From assembly GCF_003217215.1 (NCBI RefSeq), contig NZ_QJTD01000001.1:1154876-1218875 (forward strand): 64,000 bases of DNA, written 5' to 3'. Positions 54,517 to 61,897 of the stretch are shown one piece after another. The position numbers and the translations under genes were made by a program. Numbering within the stretch: position 1 is the first letter of the stretch; each line of letters starts with the position of its first letter. Under the pieces are notes generated by a model. It searched no databases, had not been told where the DNA came from, and saw only the letters and a program-made list of their open reading frames with translations. The stretch is from Winogradskyella epiphytica (lineage in GTDB: Bacteria; Bacteroidota; Bacteroidia; Flavobacteriales; Flavobacteriaceae).

Positions 54517-55267
54517 CAAAACTAATTATTCGTATGTAGGTATAGCATTTATCATTTTGGTTTTTGGAATCATTTTCGTTCCAAAAATCATAGATCGTGT
54601 AAGCGATGGTGATATTGTTAGAGACGATAGTAGAAGTAAAGGAGTTTCTACTTCAACAATTAATGATAATAAGAAGAAAAGTGATCTTGTTTATTTAGAA
54701 ATTAATAATGAACGCAAAACGGTGCCAGCCTTTAGCTTTACGAATCAACATGGAGAAACCATCACAAATGAAGATTACGCGGGTAAAGTTTATGTGGTGG
54801 AATTCTTTTTCACCACATGTCCTACCATTTGTCCTATAATGAACAGGAATTTAGTTGAAGTCCAAAATAAATTTAGTGAATTTGAAGATTTTGGTGTGGC
54901 AGCATTTACAATTTCACCTGAAACCGATACACCTGAAGTGCTAAAAGCTTATGCTGATAACTATGGTATATCTCATCCTAATTGGAACCTATTAACAGGT
55001 GATGAAGCGGCAATTTATAAATTAGCCAACGAAGGTTTTAATTTGTATACCGCTAAAAATGAAAATGTGGAAGGTGGTTTTGAACATTCTGGAAATTTCG
55101 CTTTGATAGACAAAGAAGGCTATATTAGATCTAGAAAAGATGGTTTCGGAAACCCATTAATTTTTTATAATGGATTAATCCCTGAAGCAGACGGTGTAGA
55201 TGAAGAAGGTATGCCACAAGAAATCACCATTCTTAAAGAGGATATCGCCAAATTATTGAAAGAATAA
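54509..55267 (+). CDS. SCO1/SenC-family copper chaperone for oxidase assembly
   Basis: The 252-residue, single-pass membrane-anchored thioredoxin-fold protein has the copper motif CPTICP (CxxxC, FFFTTCPTICPIMNRN) and the distal His in GGFEHSGNFALIDKEG. It should deliver copper to the CuA site of CoxB. It overlaps the upstream cysteine-less partner gene and precedes a DUF420 gene. Confidence 0.95.
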   Translation: MSNKTNYSYVGIAFIILVFGIIFVPKIIDRVSDGDIVRDDSRSKGVSTSTINDNKKKSDLVYLEINNERKTVPAFSFTNQHGETITNEDYAGKVYVVEFFFTTCPTICPIMNRNLVEVQNKFSEFEDFGVAAFTISPETDTPEVLKAYADNYGISHPNWNLLTGDEAAIYKLANEGFNLYTAKNENVEGGFEHSGNFALIDKEGYIRSRKDGFGNPLIFYNGLIPEADGVDEEGMPQEITILKEDIAKLLKE

Positions 55268-55284
55268 GCTCAAATACTTCTCAC

Positions 55285-55830
55285 ATGAATTCTGTTGATT
55301 TAGAAAAAGAAAAAAAATACAATAAGTGGATTATAGCCCTATCTATTATAATTCCATTAGTTGTTGGAGGATTATTTGGAGTTAATCTACGCGACCTTGG
55401 TTTCGATGTAGAGCCCTTAACATTTCTACCACCAATTTACGCCACGATAAATGCGTTTACGGCTTTACTTTTAATTATAGCATTTGTCGCCATTAAAAAG
55501 AAAAATAGAGTTCTGCATGAAAATCTAATGACGACGGCCATTGGGTGCTCAGCCGTATTTCTAATAATGTACGTTGCCTATCATATGACAAGCGACTCCA
55601 CTAAATTTGGTGGTGATGGTATTGTGAAATATATCTATTTCTTTATTTTATTCACACATATTGTACTTTCAATCATCATAATCCCTTTTGTTCTAATTAC
55701 CTATGTTAGAGCAATAACTAACAATATAGAGCGTCATAAGAAGATTGCGAGAATCACCTTTCCGCTTTGGTTATATGTGGCTATTACTGGAGTAATAGTA
55801 TATATTATGATTTCACCTTATTATACTTAA
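55285..55830 (+). CDS. DUF420 membrane protein of the oxidase cluster
   Basis: The 181 residues form about five membrane segments, with conserved His residues in AYHMTSDSTKFGG and FTHIVLSIIIIPFVL, the pattern of DUF420 (CtaM-like) proteins. Relatives are implicated in oxidase biogenesis. It lies between the SCO gene and a small cysteine-containing membrane protein. Confidence 0.9.
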   Translation: MNSVDLEKEKKYNKWIIALSIIIPLVVGGLFGVNLRDLGFDVEPLTFLPPIYATINAFTALLLIIAFVAIKKKNRVLHENLMTTAIGCSAVFLIMYVAYHMTSDSTKFGGDGIVKYIYFFILFTHIVLSIIIIPFVLITYVRAITNNIERHKKIARITFPLWLYVAITGVIVYIMISPYYT

Positions 55831-55832
55831 TT

Positions 55833-56075
55833 ATGACTCGTAAGATTTTACTTTTTCTATTTAGCGTGTTCTTCTTTATTAGCACTAATGCGCAATGCGC
55901 AATGTGTAGAGCCGTTTTAGAAAGTGGAGAAGATCAATCTGCAGCAGAAGGCATCAATGATGGTATTGTTTTTTTAATGGCTGTACCGTACTTATTAGTA
56001 GCTATTATAGGCTTTGTGATCTACAAAACGTATAGTAAATCACAAAAGCCAACAAATACAGAAGAAACGCTGTAA
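55833..56075 (+). CDS. Small membrane protein with CxxC, oxidase cluster
   Basis: From the ATG at 55833 this is an 80-residue protein. It has a signal peptide or first helix (MTRKILLFLFSVFFFISTNAQ), then CAMCRAVLES with a CxxC pair, a second hydrophobic segment (about 45-68) and a polar tail. The frame is open from 55767, inside the DUF420 gene, but the internal ATG two bases after that gene's stop is the sensible start. The CxxC suggests metal or disulfide chemistry next to SCO; function unproven. Confidence 0.8.
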   Translation: MTRKILLFLFSVFFFISTNAQCAMCRAVLESGEDQSAAEGINDGIVFLMAVPYLLVAIIGFVIYKTYSKSQKPTNTEETL

Positions 56076-56216
56076 CATTCCTTTCATATAATAGTCTTAT
56101 TTTAAGGACATGAATTCTGACTAAGTTTTAATCTTTACATCGCTATTATAACTGAGCCTGTAAGATTTCTTATATTTAGTGTAACACTTTCAGTTTTTTA
56201 TAGACAAATAAGCATC

Positions 56217-57659
56217 ATGAAAAAAACAATCTTAATAGGACTATTACTTTTTGGGTTTTTAGCTCAAGCTCAAAATAAAAAGTGGACTCTAAAAGAGTGT
56301 GTCGAACATGCTTTAGAAAATAATATTTCGGTAAAACAAAGTGAATTAGATGTCGATCTAGCTAATGTAGATAAACTTACAGCTAAAGGGAATTTCGTTC
56401 CTACTATAAATGCGAATAGTGGTGTAGCAGAAAATACAGGGCTTAGCTTTAACCCAGTTACAAATAATGCACAAACAACCACATTTTTATCTGTGACTGG
56501 CAGAATCAATGTTGGTTATACCTTATTTGATGGCTTAAGAAACTATAGGCAACTACAGCGAGCGGATCTCTCGAAACTGGCAAGCCAGTATCGTTTAGAT
56601 AAAATGAAAGATGATATTTCTCTTTTTGTAGCTAATGGTTATTTACAAGTACTGCTTAATAAAGCCAATCTCGAAGTATTAAAATCTCAGAATGAAGTAA
56701 CTCAAGCTCAAATTGAACGCACACAACAATTAGTAGATGCCGGTTCATTACCTCGAGGCGATTTATTAGAAATTAAAGCTACTGATGCTAGTGAACAACA
56801 ATCTATTATTAATGCTGAAAATGGCGTTAGGATTTCATTGATTAGCTTGGCACAATTGTTACTCATTAAAGATTACGAGAATTTTGATATTGAAGATGAG
56901 GGTTATGATATTGTTGATGAAGGAATTTCAGATAAAGATATTTCAGAGATATTAGCGAAAGCTAAAGAAACACGTTCCGAAATTAAGATTGCAGAACAGA
57001 ATGTAGAATTGGCAAAGAAAGATTTGCAAATTGCTAAAGGTGCAAATTATCCAACCTTATCAGCATTTTTTGGTTACGATACGAGATATACGGATGCCAC
57101 ATCTTTTACTCAGCAAATAGACCCAGATAATCCAGTTATTACAAGACAAATTGGTACAGTAGAAGGGACAGGTCAAGCGGTCATCGGTCAATTTCCTAAT
57201 ACTTTTCCGGTAGAAACTTCAGTAGAACCTTTTATAGATCAGCTCTATCAAAATGACGGTATCGCCTATGGTTTTCAACTAAACATCCCTATTTTGAATG
57301 GCTTTTCAACTAAAGGTAATATACAGCGAACTAAAATAAATTTAGAACGGACAAGATTTCAACTAGAGCAGGCAGAGTTGGATTTAGAGTCAACAGTTTA
57401 TCAAGCTTATGTAGATGCTAAAGGAGCACTAAAGTCTTATGAAGCTGCAAAGTTAGCCGTTGAATCACAAGAGTTGGCCTATAATTATGCAAGAGAACGT
57501 TATGATGTAGGTTTAACGAATGCCTTCGATTTTAGTCAATCTAAACTAAGATTTGACAACGCCAATATTGAATTGAATAGAGCAAAATACGATTACATTT
57601 TTAAGTTAAAGGTTCTTGAGTTATATTTTGGAATTCCAGCAACTGAATTAAAGTTTTAA
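56217..57659 (+). CDS. TolC-family outer-membrane efflux protein
   Basis: The 480 residues have a signal peptide (1-18) and two OEP repeats typical of TolC barrels and alpha-helical tunnels. WTLKECVEHALENNISVKQSELDVDLANVDKLTAKGNFVPTI opens repeat one, and RSEIKIAEQNVELAKKDLQIAKGANYPTLSAFFGYD opens repeat two. It provides the outer-membrane channel of a tripartite exporter. The gap to the next gene (MacA-like adaptor) is 2 nt. Confidence 0.95.
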   Translation: MKKTILIGLLLFGFLAQAQNKKWTLKECVEHALENNISVKQSELDVDLANVDKLTAKGNFVPTINANSGVAENTGLSFNPVTNNAQTTTFLSVTGRINVGYTLFDGLRNYRQLQRADLSKLASQYRLDKMKDDISLFVANGYLQVLLNKANLEVLKSQNEVTQAQIERTQQLVDAGSLPRGDLLEIKATDASEQQSIINAENGVRISLISLAQLLLIKDYENFDIEDEGYDIVDEGISDKDISEILAKAKETRSEIKIAEQNVELAKKDLQIAKGANYPTLSAFFGYDTRYTDATSFTQQIDPDNPVITRQIGTVEGTGQAVIGQFPNTFPVETSVEPFIDQLYQNDGIAYGFQLNIPILNGFSTKGNIQRTKINLERTRFQLEQAELDLESTVYQAYVDAKGALKSYEAAKLAVESQELAYNYARERYDVGLTNAFDFSQSKLRFDNANIELNRAKYDYIFKLKVLELYFGIPATELKF

Positions 57660-57661
57660 TT

Positions 57662-58960
57662 ATGAGTAAAAAAGCAAAAATTATTATCGGAATTATCCTC
57701 CTCATATTCGCAGTATTAATTGCAGGAAAATATTTGGGCTGGTTCGGGAAGAAGGGAGATTTCAAAGAAGTTATAGTTAAAGAAGTGGTTTTAAAAGATA
57801 TTGTTGAAACTGTTTCGGCTACCGGAAAAATCCAACCCGAAATAGAGGTTAAGATTTCGTCTGAAGTGTCAGGGGAGATTCTAGAATTACCTTTTAAAGA
57901 AGGGCAACAAGTTAAAAAGGGTGATTTACTAGTTCGTATTAATCCAGATTTAATTCAATCGGCTGTTAGTAGAAGTCAAGCGTCTTACCAAAATGTAAGA
58001 GCAGGTTTAGAACAAGCAGAAGCCAATTTAAAACAAGCAAAAGCGGACTATAATAGAAATAAAACGCTATTTGATAAAGGGGTCATATCTAAATCAGAAT
58101 GGGATCGTTCAATCGCAGCTTACGAAACGGCTGTAGCTGGAAAAAACTCTGCTTACTATAATGTACAAAGTGCAGCGGCAACCGTAAATGAAGCCAAGGA
58201 CAATTTAAATAGAACGACGATTTATGCGCCTATGACTGGGACTATTTCACTCTTAAACGTTGAATTAGGTGAACGAGTGGTGGGAACACAACAAATGGCA
58301 GGAACGGAAATTTTGAGAGTTGCGAACTTAAACAATATGGAAGTCGAAGTTGATGTCAATGAAAATGATATTGTTAAAGTGAATATTGGTGATTCTACTA
58401 TAGTTGAAGTTGATGCGTACTTGAAAAAGCAATTTAAGGGTGTTGTTACGGCCATAGCAAACTCTGCTGCTGGAACATTAGCGGCAGACCAGGTAACTAA
58501 TTTTAAAGTAAAAGTAAGAATCTTAGAGGAATCTTATAAAGACTTAACTGAAGGTAAACCAGAGTCATATTCGCCATTTAGGCCAGGAATGACAGCTACT
58601 GTAGATGTGATTACAAAAACACGAAAGGATGCTATTGCAGTCCCTATTAGTGCTATAGTGATTAAAACAGATACGAGTTCCGTTAATAAACCTTTCAGTG
58701 AAAGAATTAAAACGGAAGACAATGACATACAGTTAGAAGAGAAAAAGTTCGAATGTGTTTTTGTCAATGAAAATGGTACTGCAAAACTAAGAGTTGTGGA
58801 AACTGGAATTCAAGATGACACCTATATCGAAATTGTTTCAGGACTTTCCAAAGATGATAAAATCATTACTGGGCCTTATAATATGGTTTCTAAAAATTTA
58901 AATCCAGGTGATTTAATCGAAGAAAGAAATAATCAGGCCGCAGCAGCGAAAGAAGAATAA
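57662..58960 (+). CDS. MacA-type periplasmic adaptor (membrane fusion protein)
   Basis: The 432 residues start with one membrane anchor (about 5-27). A biotinyl/lipoyl-like half-domain follows (TGKIQPEIEVKISSEVSGEI), then a helical hairpin (about 100-185) and the second lipoyl half (IYAPMTGTISLLNVELGERVVG). Beta-barrel and membrane-proximal domains complete the protein (FRPGMTATVDVITKT, AIAVPISAIV). It bridges an inner-membrane pump and TolC. No ABC permease/ATPase or RND pump gene is adjacent; tsaB follows by 15 nt. Confidence 0.94.
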   Translation: MSKKAKIIIGIILLIFAVLIAGKYLGWFGKKGDFKEVIVKEVVLKDIVETVSATGKIQPEIEVKISSEVSGEILELPFKEGQQVKKGDLLVRINPDLIQSAVSRSQASYQNVRAGLEQAEANLKQAKADYNRNKTLFDKGVISKSEWDRSIAAYETAVAGKNSAYYNVQSAAATVNEAKDNLNRTTIYAPMTGTISLLNVELGERVVGTQQMAGTEILRVANLNNMEVEVDVNENDIVKVNIGDSTIVEVDAYLKKQFKGVVTAIANSAAGTLAADQVTNFKVKVRILEESYKDLTEGKPESYSPFRPGMTATVDVITKTRKDAIAVPISAIVIKTDTSSVNKPFSERIKTEDNDIQLEEKKFECVFVNENGTAKLRVVETGIQDDTYIEIVSGLSKDDKIITGPYNMVSKNLNPGDLIEERNNQAAAAKEE

Positions 58961-58975
58961 AGAAAAATATACCAA

Positions 58976-59647
58976 ATGGCAATAGTGCTAAATATTGAAA
59001 CAGCAACAACAAATTGTTCAGTCTCTCTTTCTAAGGATGGAGAGACTTTAGTTTTAAAAGAAGATAATAGTCTCGGATACTCGCATGCCGAAACCTTACA
59101 TGTATTTATTGATGAAGTTTTTAAGATTGCAAATTTAAAACCTTCTGAAATAGACGCTGTAGCTGTGAGTAAAGGGCCAGGGTCTTATACGGGTTTGCGT
59201 ATTGGTGTTTCATCGGCTAAAGGACTTTGTTTTGCCTTAAACAAGCCTTTGATTTCTATTTCAACTTTGGAAAGTTTAGCCCATCAAGTAAATATAGAGG
59301 AGGGCTTTATAATTCCAATGTTAGACGCAAGACGTATGGAAGTGTATTCAGCCATATACAATTCTAATCACGAATTACACAGAGAAATTCAAGCTGAAAT
59401 TCTTACTGAAGAAAGTTATAAAGATCTATTAGCTACGAGCAAGGTATATTTTATTGGAAATGGCGTGTCAAAAACAAAGGACTTAATTCAGCATCCTAAC
59501 GCTATATTTATTGAAGGTAAATTGCCTTCAGCAAAGGAGATGGGCTTATTAGCAGAGCTTAAGTACAAAAAAAGCGACACCGAAGATGTCGCTTATTTTG
59601 AGCCTTATTATTTAAAGGATTTTGTTGCTTTGAAAAAGAAGAATTAA
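58976..59647 (+). CDS. tsaB: tRNA t6A biosynthesis protein TsaB
   Basis: The 223-residue protein has an ASKHA fold, with NIETATTNCSVSLSKDG at the N-terminus and the characteristic KGPGSYTGLRIGVSSAKGL loop. ISTLESLAHQV and PMLDARRMEVYSAIY follow. It is a partner of TsaD in making N6-threonylcarbamoyladenosine in ANN-decoding tRNAs. It is cotranscribed with the export genes upstream and overlaps the end of the convergent MscS gene by 4 nt. Confidence 0.96.
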   Translation: MAIVLNIETATTNCSVSLSKDGETLVLKEDNSLGYSHAETLHVFIDEVFKIANLKPSEIDAVAVSKGPGSYTGLRIGVSSAKGLCFALNKPLISISTLESLAHQVNIEEGFIIPMLDARRMEVYSAIYNSNHELHREIQAEILTEESYKDLLATSKVYFIGNGVSKTKDLIQHPNAIFIEGKLPSAKEMGLLAELKYKKSDTEDVAYFEPYYLKDFVALKKKN

Positions 59648-60456
59648 CCTTTCTTCTGAATCTCAACTTGATGTGGGTAAGGAATATCGATACCTGCAGC
59701 ATCAAGAGCTTCTTTAGTTTGCTCAATTAGGTCAAAATGTACCGTCCAATAATCTTCCGACTTAACCCAAACTCTAGTAAAGAAATTAATAGAACTATCA
59801 GCTAATTCAGAAACGTTAATTGCTGGAGCAGGATCTTTAAGTATGAGTTCATGTGAATTAATCACACTCATAATCGTTTCCTTCGTTTTCTTAATATCAG
59901 AATCGTAACCAACACCAAAAGTTAAGCCTACACGACGTGTAGCTTCAGTAGAATAGTTAATGATGTTCCCATTAGATAAGCTGCCGTTCGGTATAATGAT
60001 TTCTTTGTTATCTGTTGTAGTTAATTTTGTTGTGAAAATTTCAATTTCTTTAACTGTACCAGATTCACCTTGAGCTTCAATGAAATCACCAATTTTAAAT
60101 GGTTTAAAAATCATGATTAATACACCACCTGCAAAATTACCTAAGGATCCTTGAAGAGCAAGGCCAATAGCTAAACCAGCAGCGGCAATTATAGCAGCGA
60201 AAGAGGTTGTTTCAACACCCACTGTGCCAAGGACTACAATTATTAATACTATTTTTAAGATCCAACCTATAAGATTAGATAAGAATTTTTTCAGGCTCTC
60301 ATCATAATTAGCCTTGTTCATGGCTTTGTTAGTTCCTTTAAGTATCATTTTTACAACCCAACTACCAACAATCCATATTAGAATAGCGAAAATAAGCTTA
60401 GGGCCGTATTCAATAATTAAATTGTAACCTGCATCAATCCATTTTTGTGTTTCCAT
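59644..60456 (-). CDS. MscS-family mechanosensitive channel
   Basis: The 270-residue small-conductance channel has three membrane segments (about 20-40, 62-85 and 90-115). The pore helix is Gly/Ala-rich (GLAIGLALQGSLGNFAGGVLIMIFKPFKIGD), followed by the beta domain (GTVKEIEIFTTKLTTTDNKEIIIPNGSL) and the alpha/beta cage. It protects against osmotic downshock. Its stop overlaps tsaB by 4 nt; a terminator lies between it and the upstream dodecin gene. Confidence 0.95.
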   Translation of the reverse strand: METQKWIDAGYNLIIEYGPKLIFAILIWIVGSWVVKMILKGTNKAMNKANYDESLKKFLSNLIGWILKIVLIIVVLGTVGVETTSFAAIIAAAGLAIGLALQGSLGNFAGGVLIMIFKPFKIGDFIEAQGESGTVKEIEIFTTKLTTTDNKEIIIPNGSLSNGNIINYSTEATRRVGLTFGVGYDSDIKKTKETIMSVINSHELILKDPAPAINVSELADSSINFFTRVWVKSEDYWTVHFDLIEQTKEALDAAGIDIPYPHQVEIQKKG

Positions 60457-60477
60457 ATATTATAATTTAAAATTTTA

Positions 60478-60512
60478 AAAAGAAAAAACTCGGCTAATTT
60501 TTAGACCGAGTT
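60478..60512 (-). terminator. Terminator between dodecin and MscS genes
   Basis: On the minus strand, the stem AACTCGG/CCGAGTT (60487-60493/60506-60512) with an inner CTAA/TTAG extension is followed by TTTTTTCTTTTT. It lies 28 nt after the dodecin stop, so MscS likely relies on read-through or its own promoter. Confidence 0.85.
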
Positions 60513-60539
60513 ATATTTATGTTTAGTGAATAAATTGAG

Positions 60540-60740
60540 TTATTTCACTTCAAAGGTTAATTTTAAGTTCACTCTAAATTCTGTAACATCGTTATCTTTA
60601 ACAATAGCGCTTTGATCTTTAATATAAACTGATTTTATATTTTTCACAGTTTTAGAAGCTTCTTTTACTGCTTTTCTAGTTGCATCTTCCCAGCTTTTTT
60701 CTGAGTTTGCTAATACTTCAATAACTTTTAATACTGCCAT
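60540..60740 (-). CDS. Dodecin-family flavin-binding protein
   Basis: The 66 residues match dodecin: MAVLKVIEVLANSEKSWEDATRKAVKEASKTVKNIKSVYIKDQSAIV followed by a final strand (EFRVNLKLTFEVK). It is known to form a hollow dodecamer that binds flavin and buffers it. The family Trp (SWEDA) that stacks on flavin is present. It lies between the Nfu and MscS genes on the same strand. Confidence 0.94.
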   Translation of the reverse strand: MAVLKVIEVLANSEKSWEDATRKAVKEASKTVKNIKSVYIKDQSAIVKDNDVTEFRVNLKLTFEVK

Positions 60741-60809
60741 TTTTATATGTTTTAAATTAATAAATTATTTATAGCTATAAGATACAAAATTTAAGAGAAA
60801 GTCTGTTAA

Positions 60810-61712
60810 TTAATTGTTAATTGCATCTACTGTAATAGCCTTATCATTCAGCATATCTTTCAACATGGTTTCAATACCATTTTTCAGCGTAAAGGTGGAT
60901 GATGGACAGCCACTGCAAGCGCCTTGTAATAAAACTTCAACCTTTTTAGTTGTAGCATCATAAGATTTAAACTCTATGTTTCCTCCATCGCTTTCAACTG
61001 CTGGTTTAATATATTCTTCTAAAATATTAACGATGCTTTTTGAGATATCATCTAAAGCTTCAAACTTTTGTTCAATGGCCTCTTCTGTCTTTTTAAGTTG
61101 TTTGGGTGCATCATCATTCAATATAGCTTTACCTTGTTCTACATATCCTTTTATAAATTCTCTCAATTGAACAGTGATTTCTTCCCATTCTATGATATCA
61201 AATTTCGAAATGGAAATAAAGTTCTTTTCCATATACACATTTTTAACAAATGGAAATTGAAATAGAGCAGTAGCTAGTGGTGAAGGTTTTGCTTCTTCTA
61301 TAGAGGTGAATTCAAAAATACTTGGCACTAAAGCTTTGTTGCAAACAAATTTTAATACACTTGGATTCGGGGTGCTTTCCGCATAAACAGTGACAGCAGC
61401 TTTAGGTTTAATAGCCTCTTCAGTGACAACAACACCGTCATTAGATAAATAATCTTCTATTTGAGTTGCGACTTCGTCTTGAACATCTTTCCAATCCACA
61501 ATATTATAACGTTCAATAGCTATAAAATTTGAAGCTATATACACTTTCTTTACAAAAGGAAGGTAGAACAATTGTTGAGCTAAAGGAGAGTGTTTTGCTT
61601 CATCAATATTATTGAACTCAAAACTATTATGATTGGTTAAAAAACGATCTGCTTCAAACTTGAGAATAGTATCATTAGAAGTAGGAACTATCGATATTTT
61701 TGTCTGTGACAT
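60810..61712 (-). CDS. Nfu-type Fe-S carrier with two N-terminal Nfu_N domains
   Basis: From the ATG at 61712 the protein has 300 residues. Two tandem Nfu_N domains lie at about 4-90 (TILKFEADRFLTNHNSFEF, SPLAQQLFYLPFVKKVYIASNFIAI) and 104-190 (SVLKFVCNKALVPSIFEF, SPLATALFQFPFVKNVYMEKNFISI). The NifU C-terminal domain has the cluster-binding CSGCPSS. It carries or delivers Fe-S clusters. The longest frame opens five codons earlier, but that TTG belongs to the promoter -7 box TACTTTTG, so the ATG is the start. Confidence 0.94.
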   Translation of the reverse strand: MSQTKISIVPTSNDTILKFEADRFLTNHNSFEFNNIDEAKHSPLAQQLFYLPFVKKVYIASNFIAIERYNIVDWKDVQDEVATQIEDYLSNDGVVVTEEAIKPKAAVTVYAESTPNPSVLKFVCNKALVPSIFEFTSIEEAKPSPLATALFQFPFVKNVYMEKNFISISKFDIIEWEEITVQLREFIKGYVEQGKAILNDDAPKQLKKTEEAIEQKFEALDDISKSIVNILEEYIKPAVESDGGNIEFKSYDATTKKVEVLLQGACSGCPSSTFTLKNGIETMLKDMLNDKAITVDAINN

Positions 61713-61724
61713 ATTTTTTATTTG

Positions 61725-61732
61725 CAAAAGTA
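61725..61732 (-). promoter_or_regulatory. Promoter -7 element of the Nfu gene
   Basis: The minus strand reads TACTTTTG, matching TAnnTTTG. The predicted start near 61718 leaves a very short leader before the ATG at 61712. Confidence 0.5.
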
Positions 61733-61897
61733 TGAAATATCAAGATGAAACGCTCATCCTTTGAATGATGTTTTTCTAGCCAAAAATTGAAGTCAATTCA
61801 TATAATTTGATTAAATTTCGTGCTGAATTTAACCTACGCCTATACTTTATAGGTAAAATCCCAAAGTCTGAGCGTAATCGATTTGACCCTGCTTACT

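Noticed and set aside
61832..61854. Alternative stems CCTATA/TATAGG and ACCTA/TAGGT in the adhesin leader as a switch
   Set aside because: Both stems are short and AT-rich; complementarity of this length is expected by chance here.
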